Assembly (NCBI RefSeq): GCF_018332655.1
Contig: NZ_BOQL01000017.1
Span: 62,001 to 126,000 of the forward strand
Direction of reading: 5' to 3'
Length of the DNA stretch: 64,000 nt
Origin: Actinoplanes auranticolor
GTDB lineage: Bacteria > Actinomycetota > Actinomycetes > Mycobacteriales > Micromonosporaceae
The position numbers and the translations under genes were made by a program. The notes under the pieces are model-generated. The model was not told where the DNA came from and ran no database searches. It saw nothing but the letters and a program-made list of their open reading frames with translations. This document shows, piece after piece, positions 40,072 to 48,802 of the stretch (the first letter of the stretch is position 1; each line of letters begins with the position of its first letter).

Positions 40072-40749
40072 TCAGACCCGCGCGCGGCGGGCGAGCCTCT
40101 CCGGATCCAGGATGATGACGCTCTTGCCGTCCAGCCGCAGCCAGGCGCGGGACGCGAAATCCGCCAGCGCCTTGTTGACCGTCTCCCGGGAGGCGCCGAC
40201 GAGCTGCGCCAGCTCCTCCTGGGTGAGGTCGTGCGTCACGCGCAGCACGCCACCGTCGCGGGTGCCGAAGCGGCCCGCCATCTGCAGCAGGTTCTTCGCC
40301 ACCCGGCCGGGCACGTCGGTGAAGATCAGATCGGCCAGTGCGTCGTTCGTCCGGCGCAGCCTGCGGGCGAGCACCCGCAGCAGCTGCTCGGCGATCTCCG
40401 GCCGGTTGTTCAGCCACGGGCGCAGCGACGACTTCTTCAGCCGGGCCAGGCGCGTGTCGGTCACCGCGGTGGCCGTGGCCGTCCGCGGACCGGGGTCGAA
40501 CAGGGACAGCTCACCGAGCATGTCCGACGGACCCATGATCGAGACGAGGTTCTGCCGGCCGTCCGCGGCCCGGCGACCAAGCTTGATCTTGCCGGAGAGA
40601 ACGATGTAAAGGCTGTCACCCGCCTCGCCCTCATTGAAGACGACGTCGCCCTTACGGACCTCGATCGTCTCCATCTCCTTGGCGAGTGCCTCGGCAGCCT
40701 CCGGGTCAACGCCCTGGAAGATCCCGCTGCGAGCCAGTACCTCATCCAT
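40072..40749 (-). CDS. crp: cAMP receptor protein, Crp/Fnr family
   Basis: The 225-residue regulator has an N-terminal cyclic-nucleotide domain with the phosphate-binding cassette [18 protein letters not shown], a long dimer helix ([19 protein letters not shown]) and a C-terminal winged helix with recognition helix [15 protein letters not shown]. The sequence is very close to Mycobacterium Crp (Rv3676) as recalled, and the position next to nth and the MBL/RidA genes agrees. It binds DNA when loaded with cAMP. GGAGGT precedes the ATG. The cyclase 5 kb away is a likely partner. Confidence 0.95.
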   Translation of the reverse strand: MDEVLARSGIFQGVDPEAAEALAKEMETIEVRKGDVVFNEGEAGDSLYIVLSGKIKLGRRAADGRQNLVSIMGPSDMLGELSLFDPGPRTATATAVTDTRLARLKKSSLRPWLNNRPEIAEQLLRVLARRLRRTNDALADLIFTDVPGRVAKNLLQMAGRFGTRDGGVLRVTHDLTQEELAQLVGASRETVNKALADFASRAWLRLDGKSVIILDPERLARRARV

Positions 40750-40937
40750 CGCTGTACCTCCGAATACGCGCTTCGCCGCGCTCGATCAGTCTAGGCGCAC
40801 GCGGGCCGTAAACGGGCGGCACCCCTCGATCCAGATCTCGCAGCGTAACCGGTCGTGCCCCGGACGTCGAAAGAATCGTCGCTCTCGGTGAGCAAGGACG
40901 GGCCGTTCGTCGGTCGCCCCCGCCTGTCGGCCGACGG

Positions 40938-40943
40938 TATCGT
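40938..40943 (+). promoter_or_regulatory. -10 of the CapA-like gene
   Basis: TATCGT ends 8 nt before the ATG at 40952, with no ribosome-binding site, which suggests a leaderless message. Confidence 0.5.
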
Positions 40944-40951
40944 CCTCGTCG

Positions 40952-42151
40952 ATGAATTCCCACCCCCCGCCGCGCCGCCCCGGCCTGTTCGGCCGCCCCG
41001 CCCTGACCGTCACCCTCGCTGTCGCCGTGCTCGCGGGCGCCGGCCTCGGTGGCATGGCTCTGGCCGATCGGGGATCCGACACTCCCGCCCCGACCTGGCA
41101 GGCACCTCCCGCCTCCGCTGCCGCCCGGGCACAGACCTCGGCCTCGGCCGGGCAGCCCGAGCCGGAATCGGCCCCGGCCGGGGACTCGTTCACGTTCTCG
41201 GCCACCGGCGACATCATCATGGGCAGCGCGCCCAATAAGCTCCCGGCGAACGGCGGCAAGGGCTTCTTCGACTCGGTCCGTGCGGGCCTGCAGTCGGACC
41301 TGGTGATGGGCAACCTCGAACAGCCGCTCACCGGCGACACCGGCTCGTCGAAGTGCGGCAGCCCGCCCCGGGCCAACTGCTTCGCCTTCCGCTCGCCGCC
41401 GGCGTACGCCCAGCACCTGGTCGACGCCGGGTTCCAGCTGCTGAACACGGCCAACAACCACTCCAAGGACTTCGGCGCGCAGGGCTACAAGAACACGGTC
41501 CGGGCCCTGGAGAAGGCCGGGCTCGAGCACACCGGGGCCGAGGGACAGATCACCGTCGTGGAGGTCAAGGGGATCAAGGTCGCGGTGGTCGGCTTCTCCT
41601 CGTACGCGGGCGCGAACAACCTCAACGACCTCGACGCCGCCCGGACCGTGATCGAGGAGGCCGCCGGACAGAGCGACGTCGTGGTGGTGCAGGTGCACAT
41701 GGGCGCCGAGGGCTCCGACAAGGTCCACGTACGGCCGGGCAACGAGTCCTTCTTCGGCGAGAACCGGGGCGACCCGATCAAGTTCTCCAAGACGGTCATC
41801 GACGCGGGCGCGGACGCAGTGGTCGGGCACGGGCCGCACGTGCTGCGCGGCATGCAGTTCTACAAGGGCAAGCTGATCGCGTACAGCCTGGGCAACTTCG
41901 CCGGTGGCGGGAAGACGCTCAGCAGCGACGGGGTCCTCAAGTACGGCGGCATCCTGCACGTGTCGCTGACCCGCGACGGTGGGTTCGCCGGCGGCAAGTT
42001 CCTGTCGACGTACCTGGACAGCACCGGCAAGCCCGTCCGGGACAGTGCGAAGGAGCGCGGCCGGGACCGGGTCCGGGAGCTCTCGGCGGACGACTTCGGT
42101 GACTCCGCCGCGACCATCGGTGAGGACGGATCCATCACGGAGCCCCGGTGA
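40952..42151 (+). CDS. CapA/PgsA-like metallophosphatase-fold protein
   Basis: The 399-residue protein has a signal or anchor segment (LTVTLAVAVLAGAGLGGMAL), an Ala/Pro linker and a PGA_cap domain. Metal-site motifs are SATGDIIMG, MGNLEQPL, NTANNHSKDFG, VHMGAEGSD and GHGPHVLRG. The family includes poly-gamma-glutamate capsule proteins and secreted phosphoesterase-like enzymes. There are no capBC genes nearby, so capsule synthesis is not supported. It is exported or anchored outside. The gene diverges from crp. Confidence 0.88.
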   Translation: MNSHPPPRRPGLFGRPALTVTLAVAVLAGAGLGGMALADRGSDTPAPTWQAPPASAAARAQTSASAGQPEPESAPAGDSFTFSATGDIIMGSAPNKLPANGGKGFFDSVRAGLQSDLVMGNLEQPLTGDTGSSKCGSPPRANCFAFRSPPAYAQHLVDAGFQLLNTANNHSKDFGAQGYKNTVRALEKAGLEHTGAEGQITVVEVKGIKVAVVGFSSYAGANNLNDLDAARTVIEEAAGQSDVVVVQVHMGAEGSDKVHVRPGNESFFGENRGDPIKFSKTVIDAGADAVVGHGPHVLRGMQFYKGKLIAYSLGNFAGGGKTLSSDGVLKYGGILHVSLTRDGGFAGGKFLSTYLDSTGKPVRDSAKERGRDRVRELSADDFGDSAATIGEDGSITEPR

Positions 42152-42186
42152 CGGGTAGGTGACCCAGGGCGGTCGTGGGTGCGACG

Positions 42187-42192
42187 TACTCT
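42187..42192 (+). promoter_or_regulatory. -10 of the nth operon
   Basis: TACTCT ends 7 nt before the GTG of nth, with no ribosome-binding site. This supports a leaderless transcript for nth, the thioredoxin gene and the Nudix gene. Confidence 0.6.
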
Positions 42193-42199
42193 TGCTCGC

Positions 42200-43036
42200 G
42201 TGAGTCGTCCCGTCGTCGCCGCCACCGCAGGTGCGGCCGTGCTCGCCCGGTCGGTCAAACGCTTCGCCGGGGAGACCCCGATCGGGCGGAAACGCCGGGC
42301 CCGCAAGATGGCCCGGCTGTTGGCCGAGACCCACCCCGACGCGCACTGCGAGCTCGACTTCAGCACCCCGCTGGAGCTGGCGGTCGCCACCATCCTGTCG
42401 GCGCAGTGCACCGACAAGAAGGTCAACGAGGTCACCCCGACGGTCTTCGCCAAGTACCGCTCGGCCACCGACTATGCCGCCGCGGACCGCGCCGAGCTCG
42501 AGGTGATCCTGCGGCCGACCGGCTTCTTCCGGGCCAAGACCGACTCGCTGATCAAGCTCGGTCAGGCGCTGCTGGAGCGGCACGACGGTGAGCTGCCCGG
42601 CCGGCTGGAGCAGCTGGTCGCGCTGCCGGGGATCGGCCGCAAGACGGCGAACGTGATCCTGGGCAACGCCTTCGACGTCCCCGGCATCACCGTCGACACG
42701 CACTTCCGCCGGCTGGTGAACCGCTTCGGCTGGGTCGACGAGGAGGACCCGGTCAAGATCGAGTTCCTGGTCGCGGACCTCATCGAGAAGCGCGACTGGA
42801 CGATGCTGTCGCACCGGATCATCTTCCACGGGCGCCGGGTCTGCCACGCCCGCAAGCCCGCGTGCGGCGCCTGCACCCTGGCGACGATGTGCCCGTCGTA
42901 CGGCACCGGCCCGACCGAGGCGGCCCCGGCGGCGAAGCTGCTGAAGGGCCCGCGCGCGAAGGAGCTGGCGGTCCAGGCCGGTCTCGACCCGGACCTGGTG
43001 CCGGACGCGGCCGTCATGACGCCGGAGGCCCCGTGA
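42200..43036 (+). CDS. nth: Endonuclease III
   Basis: The 278-residue DNA glycosylase/AP lyase removes oxidised pyrimidines. The helix-hairpin-helix reads [13 protein letters not shown] with the catalytic Lys, the catalytic Asp lies in TVDTHFRRL, and the 4Fe-4S ligands are C-x6-C-x2-C-x5-C ([17 protein letters not shown]). The N-terminal 35 residues are an extra basic extension compared with E. coli. GTG start at 42200. The next gene overlaps the stop by four bases. The order nth, tlpA, Nudix, marP matches mycobacteria. Confidence 0.95.
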   Translation: MSRPVVAATAGAAVLARSVKRFAGETPIGRKRRARKMARLLAETHPDAHCELDFSTPLELAVATILSAQCTDKKVNEVTPTVFAKYRSATDYAAADRAELEVILRPTGFFRAKTDSLIKLGQALLERHDGELPGRLEQLVALPGIGRKTANVILGNAFDVPGITVDTHFRRLVNRFGWVDEEDPVKIEFLVADLIEKRDWTMLSHRIIFHGRRVCHARKPACGACTLATMCPSYGTGPTEAAPAAKLLKGPRAKELAVQAGLDPDLVPDAAVMTPEAP

Positions 43037-43824
43037 GCCGAGTGCGGGGCGGGCGGATGCCGGCGCGGTGGCTGACGCCGCCCCTGGCGCTGCTGCTCGC
43101 CGCGTGCACGGCCACCGAGGCGCCGCCACCGACAGCCGCCGAGGACGCCGCGTCACCTTTCACCGACTGCGCTGCCCTCACCGCGCCGCTGTTTTCCTCG
43201 GCACCCCCGTCTTCCGCGACCTCGGCTTCCTCCGCGGGGACGCCGAAGTCCGCGGCCTCGGCGTCTTCCGCGGCCCTGCCTTCCGCGGCCCTGCCTTCCG
43301 CGGCCCTGCCTTCCGCGGCCCTGCCTTCCGCGGCCCTGCCTTCCGCGGCTCTGCCGTCCGTGGGGCCGTCGGGCTCCGCGGGTCCGGCGGTGGCCGGAGC
43401 CGCTGCTGATCTACCGGATGTCTCGCTGCCGTGTTTCACCGGCGGCAGCCCGGTCCGGCTCACCGCTCTGCGCGGGCCGGCAGTGATCAACCTGTGGGGC
43501 TCGTGGTGCGGGCCGTGCCGGGAGGAGCTGCCCGTCATGCAGGCGCTGGCCGATGCCACCGCCGGCCGGCTACAGGTGATCGGCGTCGACACCCGGGACT
43601 CCCGGGACGCCGGTGCGTCGTTCGCCGCGAGCCGGGGCGTCTCGTTCCCGACTCTGTTCGACCCCGACCAGCAGCTGCTCACCGCGCTGGGCAAGGTCGC
43701 CCTGCCGGTCACCGTGTTCGTCGCCGCCGACGGCAGCCGCGAGCTCTACACCGGCGAGGCCCTCGACAAGCCCGCCCTCGGCGCCCTGGTGCGGACCCAC
43801 ACCGGCGTGACGGTGACCGGGTGA
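43033..43824 (+). CDS. TlpA/ResA-like thioredoxin lipoprotein
   Basis: The 263-residue protein has a lipoprotein signal (lipobox LLAAC, Cys25). A Ser/Ala/Pro-rich linker contains six SAALP repeats (about residues 79-109), and a TlpA-type thioredoxin domain has the redox motif WCGPC (158-162) and the cis-Pro segment ALPVTVF. It would reduce or form disulfides outside the membrane. GTG start overlaps nth by four bases, and its stop overlaps the Nudix gene in the same way. The repeat array is encoded by near-identical 15-bp units and may vary in number. Confidence 0.9.
   Translation: MSRVRGGRMPARWLTPPLALLLAACTATEAPPPTAAEDAASPFTDCAALTAPLFSSAPPSSATSASSAGTPKSAASASSAALPSAALPSAALPSAALPSAALPSAALPSVGPSGSAGPAVAGAAADLPDVSLPCFTGGSPVRLTALRGPAVINLWGSWCGPCREELPVMQALADATAGRLQVIGVDTRDSRDAGASFAASRGVSFPTLFDPDQQLLTALGKVALPVTVFVAADGSRELYTGEALDKPALGALVRTHTGVTVTG
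43266..43355 (+). repeat. Six 15-bp tandem repeats inside the thioredoxin gene
   Basis: Six consecutive units of TTCCGCGGCCCTGCC occur, the last differing by one base (GGCTCTG). In frame they encode SAALP in the linker between lipid anchor and catalytic domain, so unit loss or gain keeps the frame. Confidence 0.92.
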
Positions 43825-44504
43825 GCGGGCCCCGGAACGGCCTCCCCGGCTGGTGGGAGCCGCTGCTGACCCGGGTGCGGTCCGCGCGTACCGAGGATTT
43901 CACCACCATGCGCCTGCCGGCGAGCGGCGGCCGGGCCAGCGCGGTCCTGGTGCTGCTCGGCGAGCAGCAGCCGGGCGAGCCCGACCTGCTGGTGCTGCAG
44001 CGGGCCGCCACCATGCGCAACCACGCCGGGCAGGCCGCCTTCCCCGGCGGTGCGGCCGACCCCACCGACGCCGACCCGGCCGCCACCGCCCTGCGTGAGG
44101 CGAACGAGGAGGTCGGGCTCCACCCGGCCAGCGCGACCGTGCTGGCCACCCTGCCGGAGCTCTACATCCCGGTCAGCCGCTTCGTGGTCACCCCGGTGCT
44201 GGCCTGGTGGCACGCCCCGCACCCGGTCCACGTGCGGCAGCCCGCCGAGGTCGCGCACGTGGCCCGGCTGCCGGTCGCCGAGCTGGTCGACCCCGCGAAC
44301 CGGATCCGGGTACGCCACCCGAGCGGCTGGGTGGGCCCGGCGTTCCAGGTGCGCGGCATGCTCGTCTGGGGCTTCACCGCGGGGGTCGTCTCGGCCCTGC
44401 TGGACATGGCCGGCTGGACCCGGCCGTGGCAGCCCGGCCGGCTCATGGAACTGCCCGACACCCCGGTCGCCGTGCCGGCCGCCTCCGACGAGGTGGTCTC
44501 GTGA
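43821..44504 (+). CDS. Nudix hydrolase, CoA pyrophosphatase type
   Basis: The 227-residue enzyme has the Nudix box GGAADPTDADPAATALREA followed by NEEVGL, and upstream the CoA-pyrophosphatase signature LQRAATMRNHAGQAAFPGG. It probably cleaves CoA or acyl-CoA to phosphopantetheine and ADP. GTG start overlaps the thioredoxin stop by four bases. marP follows 22 nt later but has its own promoter. Mycobacteria have a Nudix gene at the same place. Confidence 0.9.
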   Translation: MSGPRNGLPGWWEPLLTRVRSARTEDFTTMRLPASGGRASAVLVLLGEQQPGEPDLLVLQRAATMRNHAGQAAFPGGAADPTDADPAATALREANEEVGLHPASATVLATLPELYIPVSRFVVTPVLAWWHAPHPVHVRQPAEVAHVARLPVAELVDPANRIRVRHPSGWVGPAFQVRGMLVWGFTAGVVSALLDMAGWTRPWQPGRLMELPDTPVAVPAASDEVVS

Positions 44505-44514
44505 CCGTCACTTC

Positions 44515-44520
44515 TACTCT
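44515..44520 (+). promoter_or_regulatory. -10 of marP
   Basis: TACTCT ends 6 nt before the GTG at 44527, with no ribosome-binding site. It fixes the marP start and suggests a leaderless message. Confidence 0.55.
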
Positions 44521-44526
44521 GAGCGA

Positions 44527-45705
44527 GTGCTTGTGGTCGATGGAATCCTGATCCTGCTCATGCTGGTCTTCGCGATCAGCGGTTACCGGCAGGGTTTCGT
44601 CATCGGTGCGTTGTCCTTCGGCGGCTTCTTCAGCGGTGTGCTGATCGGCCTGCAGGTGGGTCCGCTGATCGCCAACCAGTTCGCGGACGGCACGGTGCGA
44701 CTGGTCGTCTCGCTGGTGTCGATCTTCGCGCTGGCCGTGCTCGGGCAGACCCTGGCGGGCTGGTTGGGCACCCGGCTGCGCCGCTCGATCAGCAGCCCGC
44801 CGCTGCAGCGGCTGGACGACGCCGGCGGCGCGGTGGTCTCGCTCGTCGCCGTGCTGCTGGTGGCCTGGCTGATCGCCGTACCGCTGGGGTCGACGCCGTT
44901 CCCCGGGATCAACAAGCAGGTGCGCAGCAGCGCCGTGCTCAACGGCATCAACTCGCTGATGCCGGAGCAGGCCCAGGCCCTCTCGGCCGGGCTGCGTGAA
45001 TCGCTGAACACCAACGGCTTCCCGGACGTCTTCGGCGGCCTGGCCCGGACCAACGCGCGCGAGGTCGCCGCCCCGGACCCGGCGCTGGCCAAGGCCCCGG
45101 TGGTGGTCAACTCGCGCAAGTCGGTGATCAAGGTGCTGGGCACCGCGCCGAGCTGCTCGCGCCGCATCGAGGGCTCGGGCTTCGTGTACGCCGACGAGCG
45201 CGTCATGACCAACGCGCACGTGGTGGCGGGCACCCGCAATGTGCAGGTGGAGACGACGAACGACCGGCTGGACGGCAAAGTCGTGGTCTACGACCCGGAA
45301 CGCGACCTGGCGGTCATCTACGTGCCGGGCCTGCGGGCACCGGTGATGCCGTTCGTGAAGAAGCCGGCCGGGACGGGTGCCAACGCGGTCGTGCTGGGCT
45401 ATCCGCTGGACGGCCCGTACGACGCGCAGTCGGCCCGGGTCCGCGAGGTCAGCAACATCACCGGCCCGGACATCTACGACTCGGGCGACGTGACCCGGGA
45501 GATCTACACGATCTACGCGAAGGTCCGCAGCGGCAACTCCGGCGGCCCGCTCGTGGCCCCGAACGGCGACGTGCTCGGCGTGATCTTCGCGGCGGCGGCC
45601 GACGACCAGACGGTGGGCTTCGCCCTGACGGCGGCGGAGGCCTCGGGCACCGCGCGGCTCGGCGTCGAACGCACCCGCGGCGTCAAGACCGGCGACTGCG
45701 CCTAG
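44527..45705 (+). CDS. marP: Membrane-embedded serine protease MarP
   Basis: The 392-residue protein has four predicted membrane helices of the CvpA type (about 1-115) and a trypsin-like protease domain outside. The triad is His in MTNAHVVAG, Asp in ERDLAVIYV and Ser in GNSGGPL. One Cys before the domain (PSCSRRIEG) and one at the C-terminus (GDCA) correspond to the regulatory disulfide of mycobacterial MarP. MarP processes a peptidoglycan hydrolase during acid stress in M. tuberculosis; the same role here is inferred. Its end overlaps the convergent GyrI-like gene by four bases. Confidence 0.93.
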   Translation: MLVVDGILILLMLVFAISGYRQGFVIGALSFGGFFSGVLIGLQVGPLIANQFADGTVRLVVSLVSIFALAVLGQTLAGWLGTRLRRSISSPPLQRLDDAGGAVVSLVAVLLVAWLIAVPLGSTPFPGINKQVRSSAVLNGINSLMPEQAQALSAGLRESLNTNGFPDVFGGLARTNAREVAAPDPALAKAPVVVNSRKSVIKVLGTAPSCSRRIEGSGFVYADERVMTNAHVVAGTRNVQVETTNDRLDGKVVVYDPERDLAVIYVPGLRAPVMPFVKKPAGTGANAVVLGYPLDGPYDAQSARVREVSNITGPDIYDSGDVTREIYTIYAKVRSGNSGGPLVAPNGDVLGVIFAAAADDQTVGFALTAAEASGTARLGVERTRGVKTGDCA

Positions 45706-46319
45706 TTTTCGGCGGGTGCCACGGGCTGGCGCAGGATCGTGCGGAGCTTCCCCGGGGCCACCCGGCGGGCGTCGCTGAGGTAGATCTCGTGGTGCCGGCC
45801 GACCGGGCGCAGACCCTGGGCGGGCAGGTACTCGTCGTGCAGGTAGGCCAGGATCGGGCCCTCGTCGTCGTACGAGCCGAGGTGCAGGGTCTGCAGGCAG
45901 CGACCCTCGTCGAGCTCGACGGGCCGCAGCAGCCCCTCGGGATCTCGGCCCTTGGCGTGGGCCTGCTCGATGGCCGTGGCCAGGATGCGTTCGTCGAGCC
46001 AGTCCGGCTGGCGGATCAGCATCCGCCACGACCAGCGGTCCTTCTCGCGGGTCCGGAAGGTGCTCATGTCGTCGGCCCACCACAGACCTTCGAGCGGCAT
46101 GACGACGTAGTCGCGGTCCAGGTCGTTCTTGCTCAGGAACTTGGCGGCGTAGGACGCGGTGAACAACGCCTCGACGGCCTGCTGGTAGCTCGGGGAGCCT
46201 GGGCGACCGCTGCCGTCGACGGCGAGGTAGCGCATGGCGGGGACCTCGACCTCGGCGTACCTGCCGGTCGGCGAGGCGTAGAGGGCGTGCTGGTCGCGCT
46301 TGAGGTCAGTTTTGGACAT
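45702..46319 (-). CDS. GyrI-like small-molecule-binding protein
   Basis: The 205-residue protein matches the stand-alone GyrI-like/SAV2456 group (FTASYAAKFLSKNDLDRDYVV; PLEGLWWADD; LHLGSYDDEGPILAYLHDEYL; GRHHEIYLSDARR). Some relatives bind or hydrolyse toxic small molecules. Its start overlaps the end of the PadR gene by 14 bases, so they are co-transcribed and probably co-regulated. The ligand is unknown. Confidence 0.88.
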   Translation of the reverse strand: MSKTDLKRDQHALYASPTGRYAEVEVPAMRYLAVDGSGRPGSPSYQQAVEALFTASYAAKFLSKNDLDRDYVVMPLEGLWWADDMSTFRTREKDRWSWRMLIRQPDWLDERILATAIEQAHAKGRDPEGLLRPVELDEGRCLQTLHLGSYDDEGPILAYLHDEYLPAQGLRPVGRHHEIYLSDARRVAPGKLRTILRQPVAPAEN

Positions 46320-46848
46320 CCGGGGCCTCCAGGGACTCGACGGTGCGCCGGACCCAGCCGTGCTCGGCGTCCAGCATGGCCAGGGCGTAGTCGAACAGGG
46401 CGGCGACCGCCGGTGGGGCGCCGGCGGCCTGCTGGTCGCGGTGGGCGGTCAGCCGGTCGAGCTCGGCGGTGATCGCGCGGCTGCGGGCGTGCAGGGCCGC
46501 GACGGTGGCCGCCGGTTCGAGCATCGGGGCGTTCGCCAGGCCGATCAGCACCGGTGGGTGCGGCGGGGACAGGGTCGCCAGCGCGCTGCGGGTGGCCTCG
46601 GCGGTGAGCTGCCGGCCGGTGCTGGTCGGCGTGTAGACGCGGCGTCGCTGGTCGCCCGGGCCGACCGGCGTGATGAGGCCGTCGGTCTCCAGCTTGCGCA
46701 GCAGGTAGTAGAGCGAGGAGAACGCGATGGGGGTCCATTCGCGCATGCCGCGGGCGGCGATGACCTGGTCGAGGTCGTAGCCGTGCCGGGGGCGCTCGCA
46801 GAGCAATCCCATGACGAGCAGTTCGGCGGGGGTGAGCTCGCGACCCAT
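46306..46848 (-). CDS. PadR-family transcriptional regulator
   Basis: The 180-residue protein has the PadR winged helix (ELTPAELLVMGLLCERPRHG; SSLYYLLRKLETDGLI) and a C-terminal helical dimer domain. PadR proteins usually repress their own operon and are released by small molecules such as phenolics or drugs. TAGAGT ends 6 nt before the ATG with no ribosome-binding site. A near-perfect palindrome begins at that hexamer and is the likely operator. The downstream GyrI-like gene is the probable target. Confidence 0.9.
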   Translation of the reverse strand: MGRELTPAELLVMGLLCERPRHGYDLDQVIAARGMREWTPIAFSSLYYLLRKLETDGLITPVGPGDQRRRVYTPTSTGRQLTAEATRSALATLSPPHPPVLIGLANAPMLEPAATVAALHARSRAITAELDRLTAHRDQQAAGAPPAVAALFDYALAMLDAEHGWVRRTVESLEAPDVQN

Positions 46849-46854
46849 GCGATT

Positions 46855-46870
46855 ACTCTAGCGCTGGAGT
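46855..46870. promoter_or_regulatory. Probable PadR operator
   Basis: ACTCTAGCGCTGGAGT is a 16-bp palindrome with one mismatched pair. It includes the padR -10 (46855-46860) and ends 5 bp before the -10 of the divergent zinc-ribbon gene, so a bound dimer would block both. Confidence 0.5.
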
Positions 46871-46875
46871 AAAAG

Positions 46876-46881
46876 TAGGGT
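46876..46881 (+). promoter_or_regulatory. -10 of the zinc-ribbon gene
   Basis: TAGGGT ends 7 nt before the ATG at 46889, and there is no ribosome-binding site. Confidence 0.55.
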
Positions 46882-46888
46882 GCCGGGT

Positions 46889-47278
46889 ATGTCGACGCCG
46901 CACTCCGCCGATGTTCTGGCGGCTCTTCGCGATTTCGTGGCCCGTCTCGACGGGCTGGATCCGGCGGCCCCGCTGGTGGGTGAGCTGGTGGTCAGGCTCG
47001 GGGACGGGACGGAGCGGCTGCCGCTGCGGCTGCCGGTGGCCCGGGCGTTGACCGAGGCGCTGCGCGGCTACCACGACCCGCGGGACCGGGGAAGCTGTGC
47101 GCACTGTGCGACCGGCCGGCTCGACGACGACTTCGTCTGCCGCGACTGCGGGATCGTGAACGGGCTCTTCGGCCGGACGGTCGCCGCGTTCGTCGCCGCG
47201 GCACCGGAGGATCCGGAGCCGGCGCAGCCGCGCGGGATCGCACCCGCGGGACGGCCTGACGGCACCCTGGGCGACTGA
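46889..47278 (+). CDS. Small zinc-ribbon protein of unknown function
   Basis: The 129-residue product has a helical N-terminal half and a four-Cys zinc ribbon (CAHC and CRDC) near residues 71-90, followed by a disordered Pro-rich tail. No family is recognised. The leaderless start at 46889 is preferred over GTG at 46880. It is divergent from padR across a 40-bp region with the proposed operator, so it may belong to the same regulon. Confidence 0.75.
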   Translation: MSTPHSADVLAALRDFVARLDGLDPAAPLVGELVVRLGDGTERLPLRLPVARALTEALRGYHDPRDRGSCAHCATGRLDDDFVCRDCGIVNGLFGRTVAAFVAAAPEDPEPAQPRGIAPAGRPDGTLGD

Positions 47279-47301
47279 AGGCGCGGCGGGAAGCGTTCCG
47301 G

Positions 47302-48621
47302 TCAGGCGACGCGGGCGAAGCGGCGGAACGTCAGGATCGCCGCCACGACGGACAGCAGGAACAGCAGGCCCGCCGCTCCCCAGCCGCGTGATGAGGTCGG
47401 GGACTCAGCGTCGCCCGCACGGGCCGCCGTGCCGTGGACGCCGGGGACACGTGCGCCCACCACGGCGTTGTTCGGCGCCGACTGGGCCTGGCCCGAGGCC
47501 GGGGCGTTGCCGAAGCCGGCGATGCCCGGTGAGGCCGTGGTGTCCAGCGGGTTGCGCACCACCGCCGGCACCTCGGCGGTCAGCGCGCCCGTCGGGTCGA
47601 CCAGGCCGTAGCCGTACTGGCCGTCGCGGCCGGCCGGGCCGCGGTCCTCGGCCGTCTTGATGATGCGGTTGACGACCTCGGCCGCCGACATCGAGGGCCA
47701 GCGCGAGCGGACCAGCGCCGCGGTGCCGGAGACCATCGGCGCCGCGAAGCTCGTGCCCTGCACCCGCCAGTAGCCACCCGGGCGCGCGCCGACCAGCTGG
47801 GTCGCCGGGGCGGTCACCACCGTCTCCTTGCCCGTGATCGAGCCCGACCACAGCACGTCACCGGCCTTCTCCATGCCCGCCACCGCGATGACGCCGGGCT
47901 CGCGGGCCGGATACCAGACGCCCGAGGTGGTCGAGGCGTTGGCGTTGCCCGTGCAGGCCACCACGACCACGTCCTTGGCGAAGGCGTAGTCCAGGGCTGC
48001 GGCCAGGGCCGGGCTGCTGCCGTTGCCGCCGAGGGACAGGTTGATGACGCGGGCGCCGTGGTCGACCGCCCAGCGCACGCCCTTGGCGACGATCAGCGCG
48101 TCGTCGTAGCGGTTCTCCCGGTCCAGGACGCGGACCGGGAGGATCTTGGCTTTGGGGGCGATGCCGACCACGCCGGCCTCGTCGTCGCCGCGGCCGGCGA
48201 TGAGCGCGGAGACCGTGGTGCCGTGCCCGACCAGGTCGGTGTCGCCGTCGCCGCCGGCTTCCACCAGGTCGAGGCCCGGCAGCACCTGGCCCTGCAGGTC
48301 CTTGTGCCCGGCGTCGACGCCGGAGTCGATCACGGCCACCGTGACGCCCGCGCCGGCCGCGTACGTCCAGGCGCCCCGCACGTTCAAGGTCTTGAGGTGC
48401 CACTGCTCGGCGCGCACCGAGTCGCCCAGCCAGGGCTCCGGCTCGGTGAGCGGGCCACTCAGCGGGCCCGCGACCGTGGCGGTGGGCTCGACCTCGGCCT
48501 TGGCCGCAGCGGGCACGCCGCTGAGGCCGGCGCACAGGCCCGCGACGGTGGTGACGGCGGCGAGCCGGACGGGCAGATACCGGGCGTTCACCAACGGGCA
48601 CCGTCGCAGGACCGACGGCAT
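47302..48621 (-). CDS. mycP: Type VII secretion mycosin, subtilisin-like protease
   Basis: The 439-residue membrane-anchored protease has a signal peptide and a subtilase domain with Asp99 (AVIDSGVD), His133 (VGHGTTVSAL) and Ser291 (GTSFAAPMVSG). A Pro/Ala linker and a C-terminal membrane helix (GAAGLLFLLSVVAAILTF) follow. This is the mycosin layout of type VII secretion systems, where it stabilises the pore and cleaves substrates outside. ATG at 48621 is chosen; a longer upstream extension is not signal-like. It lies 181 nt downstream of eccC on the same strand. Confidence 0.92.
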   Translation of the reverse strand: MPSVLRRCPLVNARYLPVRLAAVTTVAGLCAGLSGVPAAAKAEVEPTATVAGPLSGPLTEPEPWLGDSVRAEQWHLKTLNVRGAWTYAAGAGVTVAVIDSGVDAGHKDLQGQVLPGLDLVEAGGDGDTDLVGHGTTVSALIAGRGDDEAGVVGIAPKAKILPVRVLDRENRYDDALIVAKGVRWAVDHGARVINLSLGGNGSSPALAAALDYAFAKDVVVVACTGNANASTTSGVWYPAREPGVIAVAGMEKAGDVLWSGSITGKETVVTAPATQLVGARPGGYWRVQGTSFAAPMVSGTAALVRSRWPSMSAAEVVNRIIKTAEDRGPAGRDGQYGYGLVDPTGALTAEVPAVVRNPLDTTASPGIAGFGNAPASGQAQSAPNNAVVGARVPGVHGTAARAGDAESPTSSRGWGAAGLLFLLSVVAAILTFRRFARVA

Positions 48622-48802
48622 ACGGCATCGTCGCGCCTCGATGGGCGGGACGCACGCGGTGCTTCGCTCACAGCGCTCACTGGCGGCATGACCATTCTGA
48701 TGATGGACGGTCGATGCTGGGAGATTACTCCGAATCCGCGCGTTGTTGCTGGGGTCTGTCGATGCGGATCGCACCACGAGTGTGACCGCGCAGGTCGCAG
48801 GC

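Noticed and set aside
40750..40951. Crp-binding site between crp and the CapA-like gene
   Set aside because: No TGTGA-N6-TCACA-like palindrome could be found in this gap.
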